Assembly (NCBI RefSeq): GCF_042664795.1
Contig: NZ_JBHTBN010000004.1
Coordinates: forward strand, 1 to 64,000
Reading direction: 5' to 3'
DNA length: 64,000 bases
Source: Jejudonia soesokkakensis
Lineage (GTDB): Bacteria > Bacteroidota > Bacteroidia > Flavobacteriales > Flavobacteriaceae
A model generated the notes under the pieces. The model was not told the DNA's origin. It ran no database searches and saw nothing but the letters and a program-made list of their open reading frames with translations. Numbering within the stretch: position 1 is the stretch's first letter; every line of letters starts with the position of its first letter. The position numbers were made by a program, and so were the translations under genes. Below are positions 1 through 8,860 of this stretch, in pieces.

Positions 1-3000
1 TTACAAAGATGTCAACCATTACTGGTGTTCCTATGTCTGCACAACTGAAGTCTGTACGAGAAGCAGTAGCTTCATATCCACAAGCTTCTACAGTAGCATC
101 TTCATCGATAGCATCATTAGGATCTAATGTAGCTACACCGTTGTCATCCAATTCAATTGTAAAGTCCATGCATACTAATTCTGGAGCTGTATCATCAGTA
201 ACTTCAACAACAGCAGTACAAGTACTTACGTTTCCAGCATCATCAGTAACATTGATTTCAATATTATTACTTCCTACGTTTTCACATGTAAAGTTAACCA
301 TTGTTGGATCTGCCATTGGGTCTAACCCTACAGCACCACAAAGTCCATTATAACTATATACACCATCTGTTCCAGCTGCAGCCTCTACAAAAGTTGCACC
401 ACCATCAAGACTTACATAGGTAGAAGACCCCATCTGGCTAGCAGTAGTAGTTTCCCATCCATGAGTACCAGAAACGTCTGCATCTGCAGTAATCCAGAAG
501 CTAGCTTCAGCTCCTGTATTATTTGTAAAAGTAAAGTCTGTAACATCAAGGTCTAATGTAACACCGTCAAATCCACCGCCAAATAAACCAGTTACTACAA
601 CAGTTTGAGTAGGAACTACCATTTCATCACCTATCTGAGCTCCAGGAGCACCAGCGTTGTCTTCATGGAAAGTAAGTGCTACTGAACTTACAGTTGCACC
701 TGCTGGAATAATATATCCTAGAGTTACATCAGTAAGTGTAAAGTCTGTATTAGCATCTACGGTAAAATCATTTGCAGAAATAGGCGCTGTAAATGCATTT
801 TCGTAATTGTTACTTGGGTTAGTATCAGCACATGGCTCAACACCAGCCTGAGCAACTGTGAAAGTTCCACAGTTATCTGTAACGTCTACTAAGTCTGTAA
901 CTGGAATTGTTGCAGTACCATCTGCCATTAACGTAACTGGGAATGGTGTTGGTGGGTTGCTATCGTCAAAAGTAAAGGTTAAACCTAAACTGTTGATAGT
1001 TCCTCCATCTCCACCTGCATCGTCAAAAACTGTAAACGTCCAAGTACCAGCTGTCATTTCACCATCAAAATCTGATAGCATTGCAGGTGCGCTTGGTTGG
1101 TAGTTGTCTTCAGCATATGCTTGGTTTGGAGTGCCAAATTGTCCATCACACACTGCAGAAGATAAAACATTTGCAGATTCATCATCTACTATAAATTGTA
1201 AATTATCACCAGAGCAACCATCTTGATCTCCATTATAAATAAATGCACTAGTTCCATCTGGAGAAGTAAGAGTTATTTCTAAATCTCCAACCCATGTATG
1301 AGCAATATCTAAGTTAACATTAACGTCTTCAATAGCAACATCAAAAGGAACATCAATAGTTTCAGTATATGTTACTCCACCTGTAGTAGTAATTGTTGTT
1401 CCAGGCGAGGTAGTAACTGTAGCTGGAGAAGGAGTAAATGCACCTTCACAAGCAATTACTGGAGCTTCTGTGTCTTCCACTGTAATGTCTACTGAACACG
1501 TAATTGTGTTAGCACCAGAATCTGTATAAGAATATGTAACTGTTGTAGTTCCTACTGGGTAGAAATCTGTAGCATCTGCGCCACCTGCGTTATAATCGTT
1601 TGTTACATCTGCAGGATCAACAGGACAGTTATCCATAAATACTGGAGCTGGTACTGTTACAATTGCACCACAATCTCCTGTGTCATTCCCTACTGTAATA
1701 TCGTCTGGACATGTAACTGTTGGAGCATCTACATCATTTACAACTACTGTAAAATCACAAGATACAGTGTTTCCGTCGCTATCTGTAGCTTCGAAAGTAA
1801 GTACAGTTGTTCCTACTGGAAATTCATCATCTGAATTAAGTCCAGTCATATCTGTTCTTGTTACGGTAAGTGGTCCATCTTCAGCATCTACTGCAGAAGC
1901 ATCAGAGAAAGAGATCACAGCACCACATTGTCCTGGATCGTTATCTACAGTTAAAGTACCATCTGGTCCCATTCCCATTACAGCTTCTGGACAAGAGATT
2001 ACAGGAACAGTTCCTACAAGACCTCTATCTACGAATGTAAGACAAGCTTCAGCAAGAGATCCGCTATCGTTACCGCCATTAAAGATAGTAAGTGTCCAGT
2101 CTCCATTGATATCTACACCCTGGAAAGTTCCAACACCCATTTCACCATTGAAAGGTCCGCTTTCAGCTTGAAAAGGAGGGTTAAAACCAGTTGCAGCATC
2201 ATCCCAATCGTTAACATCTGCACCACCATCTACAAAAGAGAATGATTGAACAGTGTCTAATCCATCTAAACCACCATCATTAGCAAAAAGTGTTGCTGTG
2301 GTTGTACCATCTGGAGCAGTTAAAGTAACAACAAGCTCATTTACTGTACCATGTTGAAAGTCGTTTAAATCTACACTTACAAATTCGATTTCATTCGTGT
2401 TTTCACCAATTGTACCAGAAGAAGTAATAGGAATAGTTACAGTTTGGCTCATATTAGGCATTAGCGCAGGTATAACTGCTCCTACTGTAGAACATTCCTG
2501 TCCTGCTGGAGGTGGTCCTGCTGCCATAAATGTTTGTCCTGCATTGATTGTTCCAGGAGACTCAGCAGAAGGCCCTGACCATGTAAAGTCTGAATAGGTC
2601 ATTCCATTTACTCCTATTAGTTGTAAAGAATTACCTATAGCTGGCGCAGGGTCTTCTTGAACACCTATATCTGTTGAAGTAGCACCTAATCCACCCGCTA
2701 CACCACCATTGTCAGCATCTGCAGTGAATGACCCCTCGTAGCTTAAAAATTGTACTAGGTTAGATCCACCATCAATCAAAGCGATACCATCTGGTCCGCC
2801 ATTTTGTAATACAACCGGAAAACTAAGTGTCCCGAAGCCATTACTTTGGTTTGCAATGACACCAGTAAGAGGTACTGTAGTATACAGGTCTCCATTTGAT
2901 CCATTGTAGGCCTCAAGAACCCATCCTGATAAGTCAGTTCCCGCAGGACCTGCAATTTCAACAAACTCACCAACATCTCCGCCGGCGTTGTCATAATGTA

Positions 3001-3079
3001 GTTCATTTATAAAAACAGATTGTGCCGTTGCGGCCAATGCTGTGATCATAAAGAACATTAGAAAAGTAATTTTTTTCAT
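1..3079 (-). CDS. Giant secreted adhesin-like protein with lamin-tail, P-like and HYR domains (3' end outside window)
   Basis: An open reading frame runs leftward without a stop for 1026 codons and leaves the window, so the C-terminus is missing. It starts with a clear signal peptide (MKKITFLMFFMITALAATAQ). Residues about 22-115 look like a lamin-tail domain (INELHYDN..GEFVEI). Residues about 212-352 and 572-710 look like proprotein-convertase P-type jelly-roll domains (VTLTAPDGT, NGDWTLTIFN; LEITLTSPDGT, GTWTFTVFDD). Residues about 357-450 and 450-537 are HYR repeats (TCPDDITV..CGAIV...PVGTTTVTYSYTD), and another HYR-like stretch starts near 912. Proteins of this type in Flavobacteriaceae are usually exported by the type IX system and carry a C-terminal sorting domain, which would lie outside the window. 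Export and a surface or adhesive role are inferred from the domains; the ligand is unknown. Confidence 0.85.
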   Translation of the reverse strand, partial: MKKITFLMFFMITALAATAQSVFINELHYDNAGGDVGEFVEIAGPAGTDLSGWVLEAYNGSNGDLYTTVPLTGVIANQSNGFGTLSFPVVLQNGGPDGIALIDGGSNLVQFLSYEGSFTADADNGGVAGGLGATSTDIGVQEDPAPAIGNSLQLIGVNGMTYSDFTWSGPSAESPGTINAGQTFMAAGPPPAGQECSTVGAVIPALMPNMSQTVTIPITSSGTIGENTNEIEFVSVDLNDFQHGTVNELVVTLTAPDGTTTATLFANDGGLDGLDTVQSFSFVDGGADVNDWDDAATGFNPPFQAESGPFNGEMGVGTFQGVDINGDWTLTIFNGGNDSGSLAEACLTFVDRGLVGTVPVISCPEAVMGMGPDGTLTVDNDPGQCGAVISFSDASAVDAEDGPLTVTRTDMTGLNSDDEFPVGTTVLTFEATDSDGNTVSCDFTVVVNDVDAPTVTCPDDITVGNDTGDCGAIVTVPAPVFMDNCPVDPADVTNDYNAGGADATDFYPVGTTTVTYSYTDSGANTITCSVDITVEDTEAPVIACEGAFTPSPATVTTSPGTTITTTGGVTYTETIDVPFDVAIEDVNVNLDIAHTWVGDLEITLTSPDGTSAFIYNGDQDGCSGDNLQFIVDDESANVLSSAVCDGQFGTPNQAYAEDNYQPSAPAMLSDFDGEMTAGTWTFTVFDDAGGDGGTINSLGLTFTFDDSNPPTPFPVTLMADGTATIPVTDLVDVTDNCGTFTVAQAGVEPCADTNPSNNYENAFTAPISANDFTVDANTDFTLTDVTLGYIIPAGATVSSVALTFHEDNAGAPGAQIGDEMVVPTQTVVVTGLFGGGFDGVTLDLDVTDFTFTNNTGAEASFWITADADVSGTHGWETTTASQMGSSTYVSLDGGATFVEAAAGTDGVYSYNGLCGAVGLDPMADPTMVNFTCENVGSNNIEINVTDDAGNVSTCTAVVEVTDDTAPELVCMDFTIELDDNGVATLDPNDAIDEDATVEACGYEATASRTDFSCADIGTPVMVDIFV

Positions 3080-3107
3080 AATAATTTTTATAGATTAATA
3101 ATAGCCG

Positions 3108-3115
3108 CAAATATA
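3108..3115 (-). promoter_or_regulatory. -7 promoter element TATATTTG for the adhesin-like gene
   Basis: On the minus strand this is an exact match to the Bacteroidota -7 consensus TAnnTTTG, 28 nt before the start codon and inside the short gap downstream of gpsA, so the adhesin gene probably has its own transcript. No convincing -33 TTTG was found at standard spacing. Confidence 0.55.
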
Positions 3116-3232
3116 ATAGCATCTGTAAGAAATCCCTAACAAAATCATAAAAGATAACAATCCCTTAACGTTTTTTGTTTTTCGAAATAAACCCTGTAGA
3201 ACATGATCGTTTGTATGTGTTTGATATTGAAG

Positions 3233-4237
3233 CTAGTTCATTTTTTCGGCTAATTTCTCAAATACTTTTTTTTGATCTTTTTTTTGATATAAAATGTTAA
3301 AAACAGCGTTTATTATTGGAGTTTTTACTCTTTTCTTCTTCTTATCTTGGTTAATTTGGCAGGCACTTTTTGTGGCATAATAGCCTTCAGCAACCATACT
3401 CATTTCCATTTGAGCACTTTTAACAGTGTATCCTTTACCTATCATATTACCAAACATTCGATTTCGACTAAAAGCCGAATACCCCGTTACTAATAAATCT
3501 CCCAAATAGACGGAATCATTAATATCTCTTTTAAGTTTATGAACGTTTTTAATATATCTCTTCATCTCACGAATCGCATTACTCATCAATACGCTTTGAA
3601 AATTATCTCCATACCCAAGACCATGTGCAATACCAGCAGCTATTGCATAGATGTTTTTAAGTACAGCCGCATATTCTACTCCAATAATATCATCGCTTGT
3701 TGTGCATTTGATATAATTGCTACTTAAGTTCGTTGCGATAATTTGAGCTTTTTTCTCATCTGTACACGCAATGGTGAGATAAGATAATCTTTCTAATGCC
3801 ACCTCCTCTGCATGACATGGTCCCGAAATAACACCTATGTTTTTAAATGGGATATGATGATGGGTGTATAAATGATCCCCAACGATAAGGCTTGTTTCTG
3901 GGACAATTCCTTTAATTGCTGAAAAAACAACTTTATTCTTAAAAGGAGTTGAAACTTTCTCCAATTCTGAAAATAGAAATGCCGATGGAATGGCGAAAAT
4001 AAGATAATCTGCATATTCAATAAGCTCGTTAATATCACTGCTCAATTTTAATTGGGCTGTATTAAACTCAACGGCACTTAAATAATTAGGGTTATGATGC
4101 TCTTTCTTAATATGTTCTATAGCACTCTTATTTCGCATATACCACCCTACCTCATCAAGGTTTTCACATATCATTTTTACGATGGCAGTTGCCCAGCTTC
4201 CGCCGCCAAAAACTGCAAATTTTGGAGTCAAGGTCAT
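3233..4237 (-). CDS. gpsA: Glycerol-3-phosphate dehydrogenase [NAD(P)+]
   Basis: This enzyme reduces dihydroxyacetone phosphate to sn-glycerol-3-phosphate, the backbone precursor of phospholipids, in the cytoplasm. The 334-residue protein has the N-terminal Rossmann motif GGGSWAT at residues 11-17, the family segment SAIKGI at about 106-111, the ISGPCHAEE segment at about 137-145 and the catalytic-lysine helix EYAAVLKNIYAIAAG with Lys194. Length matches the family. It stands alone: the gene to the left has its own promoter, and the upstream gene is divergent. The start is the ATG just before the Rossmann strand. Confidence 0.95.
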   Translation of the reverse strand: MTLTPKFAVFGGGSWATAIVKMICENLDEVGWYMRNKSAIEHIKKEHHNPNYLSAVEFNTAQLKLSSDINELIEYADYLIFAIPSAFLFSELEKVSTPFKNKVVFSAIKGIVPETSLIVGDHLYTHHHIPFKNIGVISGPCHAEEVALERLSYLTIACTDEKKAQIIATNLSSNYIKCTTSDDIIGVEYAAVLKNIYAIAAGIAHGLGYGDNFQSVLMSNAIREMKRYIKNVHKLKRDINDSVYLGDLLVTGYSAFSRNRMFGNMIGKGYTVKSAQMEMSMVAEGYYATKSACQINQDKKKKRVKTPIINAVFNILYQKKDQKKVFEKLAEKMN

Positions 4238-4362
4238 ATACTTAAAATTGAGATTTTAAAAATAGTACTTTAAAAATGAATGTAACTATCTAAAAATAAG
4301 AGCACTGTGTTTTTGGCATGCTTTTAGTTTTCTGTTGTATATAAATTTTAAAACCTACAATT

Positions 4363-5280
4363 ATGAAAACGATGAAATTACTTTTAGGATATAGTCTGGT
4401 AGCCTTACTTTTTAGTTCTTGTTATACAGAAGTATTAGTTGAAGATGATCATATAAATGAAGTGCCACAAGTAACGTTAGGGCAATTAGTTTCTTCATAT
4501 GATTTATGGTATGTAGACATTAATCGTTCGTCTGGAGATGGGTACATTCCGTTTTTGCAAAAAGCATTTACAGTTTCATTTAGAAATGGAACACTTTCAG
4601 CAAATAATAATTTAGTAGGAATTGGTGATCAGGGCTATGGCTTCGGAATCAATATAGGATATTATGATACATTTGATTTCGTATTAGATGTCTCTCATGA
4701 TCTTGATGGTTTTTATTCATTGGACGTTATACAAATTAGTCCGAATGAAATTAGACTTTTTGTTCCAAACACCAATCTTTCTTACGTTTTAGTAGGGTAT
4801 CAAAAACACACCTTTGATTATAATGCTTTGTTTTACGACAACATACATTATTTTTTACAAGAATATAGTACTTGGGAAAAAATATATACCAGTGAATACG
4901 GGAACCTAAATGAATTTGATTATGAAAACTTTGTAGCTTTTCTTTCAGGTGGAGGCGATGGAAACTTTTTGAGTTCTCAGGACCCTAACGGGACCAATAT
5001 CAATAATATATACTGGGACTATACAGGAATCTACAATGTTGATGATGTTTCCGGAAATCAATACTTAAAATATTTAACACTCGATTATGATTATTTGGGC
5101 AATGAATACTTCGAATTAAGCGTTATAAATGATAAGACTATTGAATTGTTTCATGAATCATCTGGTACACTGTATCGATTTAGAGGAAAGGGATATATTC
5201 AGTATAAAGGATTAGAAGGAAAACTACGGAAATCTAAAACAGAGATTGAAAAATCTATGGTAAAGATTAGTAAGTTTTAA
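4363..5280 (+). CDS. Putative lipoprotein of unknown function
   Basis: The 305-residue product begins with a lipoprotein signal (hydrophobic LLLGYSLVALLFSSC, lipobox Cys20), so it is probably anchored to a membrane by a lipid. The rest is rich in Asn, Asp, Tyr and Phe with alternating hydrophobic residues, consistent with a beta-rich extracytoplasmic domain, and the last 30 residues are basic (KGLEGKLRKSKTEIEKS). I do not recognise a family. It is monocistronic, diverges from gpsA and is followed by a strong terminator. An alternative start three codons later (MKLLLG) would not change the signal peptide. Confidence 0.75.
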   Translation: MKTMKLLLGYSLVALLFSSCYTEVLVEDDHINEVPQVTLGQLVSSYDLWYVDINRSSGDGYIPFLQKAFTVSFRNGTLSANNNLVGIGDQGYGFGINIGYYDTFDFVLDVSHDLDGFYSLDVIQISPNEIRLFVPNTNLSYVLVGYQKHTFDYNALFYDNIHYFLQEYSTWEKIYTSEYGNLNEFDYENFVAFLSGGGDGNFLSSQDPNGTNINNIYWDYTGIYNVDDVSGNQYLKYLTLDYDYLGNEYFELSVINDKTIELFHESSGTLYRFRGKGYIQYKGLEGKLRKSKTEIEKSMVKISKF

Positions 5281-5331
5281 AATAAAAGTCGGAAGACGTA
5301 CACAATTTTTTGGTTGGTTATTTAGTTGAAG

Positions 5332-5370
5332 CCGTCCTACTAAACTAAAATTTAGTTGGGGCGGTTTTTT
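5332..5370 (+). terminator. Rho-independent terminator after the lipoprotein gene
   Basis: The arms CCGTCCTACTAAA and TTTAGTTGGGGCGG pair with one bulge and G-U pairs and are followed by six T. It terminates the plus-strand lipoprotein gene and touches the stop codon of the convergent nadD. Confidence 0.8.
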
Positions 5371-5965
5371 ATTTATAAAAATTCATTTCATCTAAATATT
5401 CCCACACATCCTGCGGAAGCATAGGTCGAATATTTTTCCCTTCTTTAATGCCGTTTCGGATAAATGTGGAAGATAGTTCCATTATAGGAGCTGCCACTTT
5501 TGTTATGTTAGCATGGTCTACAAATCGTTCTGGCACCTTGTTTTCAGAAATTCTGGGATATACATAGATAGCATATCGCTCTAAAATAACTTCATAATTT
5601 TTCCACTTATGAAAATTCTTCAAGTTATCTTCTCCCATAATTATAGAAAATTCTTGTTCGGGATATTTTTCTTCCAGATAAATTAGTGTATCTACCGTAT
5701 AATTGGGTTGTGGCAAATCGAATTCTATATTGCTAGCCTTTAATTTAGGGTAATTTTCTAAGGCAATACGAACCATTGCCAATCGATGAACATTATCAAG
5801 CAAAGAGCTTTTTTTCTTATGCGGATTGTGTGGCGTAACAACCATCCATACTTCATCGAGCGCGCTGTATTCTACCATATGATTAGCAATCGTAAGATGC
5901 CCCACATGAATTGGGTTAAAGGTTCCAAAGTAGAGCCCTACTTTTTTACTCTTCTTCTTTGACAT
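5369..5965 (-). CDS. nadD: Nicotinate-nucleotide adenylyltransferase
   Basis: NadD transfers AMP from ATP to nicotinate mononucleotide, the penultimate step of NAD synthesis. The 198-residue protein has the nucleotidyltransferase motif GTFNPIHVGH at residues 14-23 and the C-terminal signature SSTFIR at 165-170, both diagnostic. Its start codon lies inside the end of gmk (20-nt overlap), so the two are almost certainly translated from one yicC-gmk-nadD mRNA. The reading frame starts with a lysine-rich stretch (MSKKKSKK) right before the first beta strand. Length is normal. Confidence 0.96.
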   Translation of the reverse strand: MSKKKSKKVGLYFGTFNPIHVGHLTIANHMVEYSALDEVWMVVTPHNPHKKKSSLLDNVHRLAMVRIALENYPKLKASNIEFDLPQPNYTVDTLIYLEEKYPEQEFSIIMGEDNLKNFHKWKNYEVILERYAIYVYPRISENKVPERFVDHANITKVAAPIMELSSTFIRNGIKEGKNIRPMLPQDVWEYLDEMNFYK

Positions 5966-6548
5966 CTTTAAATATAGGTTTAGCGATATGCGCTGCTACT
6001 AGTTTTTCTGCTTCCTCCAGTGCATGTTCGAGGGTGTCGTTTTCAATAATAAAATCGAATCTTGGTGCGGTAGCCATTTCTACGGAAGCTTTTGCGATTC
6101 GCATATTTATTTTTTCTTCGCTTTCCGTTTTGCGTTTCTTTAATCGTATTTTAAGCTCCTCAACGCTGGGAGGCTTTACAAATACGGCTAGCGTACGTTC
6201 TGGATATTTCTTTTTAATTCGCAGTCCGCCAACTACGTCAATATCAAAGATCACATTTTTGCCCATGGCCCAGATTCGTTCCACTTCACTATGTAGGGTG
6301 CCATAAAAATTATCACGATATACTTCCTCCCATTCTAAAAAAGCTTCCGATTTCATTTTTTGTTTAAAATCTTTAAGGGTCAAAAAATAGTAGTCTTTAC
6401 CGTGTTGTTCGTTGCCGCGAGGTTCTCTAGATGTGGCAGAAACTGAAAACTCCAGATTTAGTTTTTTAACGCCCAGCAAATGCCTCACAATAGTTGTTTT
6501 ACCACTGCCTGAAGGTGCCGAAAAAACAATCAATTTTCCTCCTTCCAT
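5946..6548 (-). CDS. gmk: Guanylate kinase
   Basis: Gmk phosphorylates GMP (and dGMP) to GDP using ATP. The 200-residue protein carries the P-loop APSGSGKTT at residues 11-19 and the GMP-binding segments SREPRGNE and HGKDYYF, followed by the EWEEVYRDNFYGT region. It is the middle gene of a three-gene operon: its ATG shares one base with the yicC stop (TAATG), indicating translational coupling, and its 3' end overlaps nadD. Confidence 0.97.
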   Translation of the reverse strand: MEGGKLIVFSAPSGSGKTTIVRHLLGVKKLNLEFSVSATSREPRGNEQHGKDYYFLTLKDFKQKMKSEAFLEWEEVYRDNFYGTLHSEVERIWAMGKNVIFDIDVVGGLRIKKKYPERTLAVFVKPPSVEELKIRLKKRKTESEEKINMRIAKASVEMATAPRFDFIIENDTLEHALEEAEKLVAAHIAKPIFKDVKEEE

Positions 6549-7405
6549 TATAAAACATTTAGGGCTTGCTCCTTTATTTTTTCTAGTTCGTCTTTCATCT
6601 GAACTACTAATTGTTGCATAGGAGCAAAATTAGACTTACTACCTATCGTATTAATTTCACGTCCAATTTCTTGAGAAATAAAGCCTAACTTTTTTCCGTT
6701 CGAATCGTCAGAGTGGATTGCTTCTTTAAAATAACTAAGATGATTGTTGAGACGTACTTTTTCTTCGGTGATGTCGTACTTTTCAAGATAGTAGATGAGT
6801 TCTTGTTCAAAACGATTTTCATCAACTTTTTCCTTTAACTCACTTACGGCAGTTCGTAAACGCTCTTTTACATTACCAATACGCTGATTGTCTATTTCAA
6901 TCACTTCAGAAAGTAATTTCTCTATTGTGTCAATTCGTGTTACAAAATCTTTTAGTAATACAGCGCCTTCATCAGACCGGTACGTGTTTATTTCTTTAAG
7001 AGCTTCAGCAACCGCAGTAGTAATTACTTTGAATTCATTTTCGTCTATTTCTTCACGTTCGGTTTTTAACGCATCTGGCATACGGACAGCCATTTTTAAT
7101 AACTCAGTATCATCGCCAGGAGCCACATTCCGAAGTTGCTTCATATATTGTTTTACAACTACTTCATTTAACTGAGTATTGGTTTCCTCTCCGGTAACTT
7201 CAACATAAAGATTAAAATCAACTTTTCCACGAATTAACGACTTTGCGATGGTATTTCTAAGAACCAATTCTTTTTCACGATACGAAGAAGGAACGCGCGT
7301 ATTTAAGTCTAAATTCTTGCTGTTTAGAGACTTGATCTCTACAGTAATTTTTTTGGAGGGCAACTGGATTACAGATTTTCCGTACCCTGTCATTGACTGG
7401 ATCAT
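6548..7405 (-). CDS. yicC: YicC/YloC family endoribonuclease
   Basis: The 285-residue protein opens with the family hallmark MIQSMTGYGKS and ends with the conserved C-terminal block (LGFISQEIGREINTIGSKS). YicC proteins are implicated in RNA decay and stress-linked mRNA turnover. The yicC-gmk order is conserved in many bacteria. It is the first gene of the operon, with an exact -7 element 17 nt upstream. The middle region is predicted helical and coiled, as usual for the family. Confidence 0.93.
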   Translation of the reverse strand: MIQSMTGYGKSVIQLPSKKITVEIKSLNSKNLDLNTRVPSSYREKELVLRNTIAKSLIRGKVDFNLYVEVTGEETNTQLNEVVVKQYMKQLRNVAPGDDTELLKMAVRMPDALKTEREEIDENEFKVITTAVAEALKEINTYRSDEGAVLLKDFVTRIDTIEKLLSEVIEIDNQRIGNVKERLRTAVSELKEKVDENRFEQELIYYLEKYDITEEKVRLNNHLSYFKEAIHSDDSNGKKLGFISQEIGREINTIGSKSNFAPMQQLVVQMKDELEKIKEQALNVL

Positions 7406-7422
7406 AAAGTTGTTTTAAAAAA

Positions 7423-7430
7423 CAAAGATA
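7423..7430 (-). promoter_or_regulatory. -7 promoter element TATCTTTG for yicC-gmk-nadD
   Basis: An exact minus-strand TAnnTTTG match 17 nt before the yicC start, in the 49-nt gap after the SdpI-family gene. The expected transcript would have a leader of only 10-15 nt. Confidence 0.6.
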
Positions 7431-7454
7431 CATATTTGTAACACTATATGTTAC

Positions 7455-7808
7455 TCATTTTGGGTTGCCATACTTGTCGAAGTGTTTATTGAGATATGTT
7501 TCTGTAAACCAAAGTACGGTCATAAGTAATACTGTGTTTCCCACTATTGTAATAAATAAGTTATATTCTGGAAACATAAAATAGCTTGCTACAGGTATCG
7601 CAAAACTATACGCCGCAATTCTTACTAAGAATCGATTTGCATACGTATTTGCTGCCTTCCAAATAACCTGATTTGCCATAGAGCGTCGTGTTCGGTAGCC
7701 ATAGAAATGATTGATCTTTTTAGGGGGATATTTCTGAAAAATGATGCCCAAAATCAAAATAAAAAGGCAATAAGCCAGTGCGCATAAAAACTGATCAATC
7801 GTTGTCAT
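7455..7808 (-). CDS. SdpI/YhfL-family membrane protein
   Basis: The 117-residue protein has three predicted membrane segments (about residues 6-24, 62-82 and 86-104) and the family core FYGYRTRRSM..W..AN.YANR between the first and second. In Bacillus, SdpI is the immunity and signalling protein for the SdpC toxin, but most stand-alone homologues have no known partner, and none is visible here. It overlaps the preceding YheT-like gene by 14 nt and is probably co-transcribed with it. Confidence 0.8.
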   Translation of the reverse strand: MTTIDQFLCALAYCLFILILGIIFQKYPPKKINHFYGYRTRRSMANQVIWKAANTYANRFLVRIAAYSFAIPVASYFMFPEYNLFITIVGNTVLLMTVLWFTETYLNKHFDKYGNPK

Positions 7809-8757
7809 TTATAAATTCAAGCACTCTTTTTTCTGAATAATAAATTTTGTTTGTCATGTGAAAACCTACGTGGCCTCCGTGCTTAGGAGTTTCAAGATAC
7901 ACGTTTTTGTTTTCTGAAGCAATTTTATAAGGGTAGCATTTTTCTGAAAGAAAGGAGTCATTTTTGGCATTCAAGATTAAGACAGGAATCTGAATGTTAG
8001 GTAATAATGGAAGACTGCTGCTTTTTTCATAATAATCATAAGCATTCTTAAAGCCGTGGGCTTTTGCAGTATACAAATTATCAAAATCCAACAGGTTTTG
8101 TATTTTTTTAAGTTCCTCTGCATTCATAGCGTCTGGAAATTGAACCATTTTGCGTTTGTACTTTTTCCTAAGGTCGTTTACAAAGGTTCTGCTATATACA
8201 AAGTTTTCAAATTTAATGAGTTGCTCTAAGGCGCCTCGAAGATGTAGAGGGGTAGATATTGCAACGCCTGATTTTATTTGGGGCGGAATTGAAATCTCTT
8301 CGCCCAGATATTTTAATAGAACATTTCCACCCAAGCTAAAACCAATTAGCGTTATAACATCATAAGTTTTAAATGCTACAATATGATTGATAAGTTCTTT
8401 TAAATCTTCAGTGCGTCCGCTATTGTATGAAAGGTACATTCTATTTTCTTCTCCACTACAACCTCTGTGATTCATTGCAGCTACGTCCCAATTATTTTGA
8501 GTAAGTAGTTTAGCTTGATTTTTAATATATACCCGTTGTGCATTGCCTTCAAGGCCATGCAGTAATAGGGCAACCTTTTTAGTTTTTTTTTCTGAATAGG
8601 ACCAGTCGATATCAATAAAATCACCGTCACTCAATTCTAATCGTTCTCTTTTTTGTGATACTTTTTGAATAGGTCGAAGTTTCGCCGAATAAATCGTGGA
8701 GAAATGCCCATTTTTAAAGAGGCCCCTAGCCGTAAAGGAGGACTTAACTATTGGCAT
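7795..8757 (-). CDS. YheT-family alpha/beta hydrolase
   Basis: The 320-residue protein is a YheT-type serine hydrolase. It has the HGLEG oxyanion segment at residues 67-71, the nucleophile elbow GFSLGG with Ser141, an acidic residue near Asp267 (NAKNDSF) and His296 in KHGGHVGF. The N-terminus TARGLFKNGHFSTIYSA is typical of the family. I chose the ATG at 8757 because an upstream extension would cross its own -7 element and the divergent TetR start. It is the first gene of a pair with the SdpI-family gene. A TetR-type palindrome lies about 80 nt upstream. The substrate is unknown; a lipid ester or short acyl ester is plausible. Confidence 0.88.
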   Translation of the reverse strand: MPIVKSSFTARGLFKNGHFSTIYSAKLRPIQKVSQKRERLELSDGDFIDIDWSYSEKKTKKVALLLHGLEGNAQRVYIKNQAKLLTQNNWDVAAMNHRGCSGEENRMYLSYNSGRTEDLKELINHIVAFKTYDVITLIGFSLGGNVLLKYLGEEISIPPQIKSGVAISTPLHLRGALEQLIKFENFVYSRTFVNDLRKKYKRKMVQFPDAMNAEELKKIQNLLDFDNLYTAKAHGFKNAYDYYEKSSSLPLLPNIQIPVLILNAKNDSFLSEKCYPYKIASENKNVYLETPKHGGHVGFHMTNKIYYSEKRVLEFINDND

Positions 8758-8794
8758 GCCAGAAGAAAATTGTTTTAAGGGTTTTTTGGGATCG

Positions 8795-8802
8795 CAAATG
8801 TA
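8795..8802 (-). promoter_or_regulatory. -7 promoter element TACATTTG for the YheT-like gene
   Basis: Exact TAnnTTTG on the minus strand, 38 nt before the chosen start. The TetR palindrome at 8836-8855 lies about 34 bp upstream of this element, around its -33 region or just above. Confidence 0.5.
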
Positions 8803-8835
8803 CAAATCAAAATGAATCCTAAAAATTTTATTTAT

Positions 8836-8855
8836 AAGATACCAATTGGTATCTT
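8836..8855. promoter_or_regulatory. 20-bp perfect palindrome, probable TetR operator
   Basis: AAGATACCAATTGGTATCTT reads the same on both strands over all 20 bases. Its right half contains most of the -7 element of the tetR gene, so a bound repressor would block the promoter. A near-identical copy lies before the next gene of the cluster at 9468-9485, which strongly supports a shared regulator site. Confidence 0.8.
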
Positions 8856-8857
8856 TG
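8850..8857 (+). promoter_or_regulatory. -7 promoter element TATCTTTG of the tetR gene
   Basis: Exact TAnnTTTG, overlapping the palindromic operator. It ends only 3 nt before the ATG, so the predicted transcription start falls at or within the start codon. Confidence 0.55.
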
Positions 8858-8860
8858 CAC

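Noticed and set aside
1..2600. Several plus-strand open frames of 60-160 codons
   Set aside because: They are mirror frames of the minus-strand adhesin gene, whose codon pattern, signal peptide and HYR/P domains are consistent over the whole stretch.
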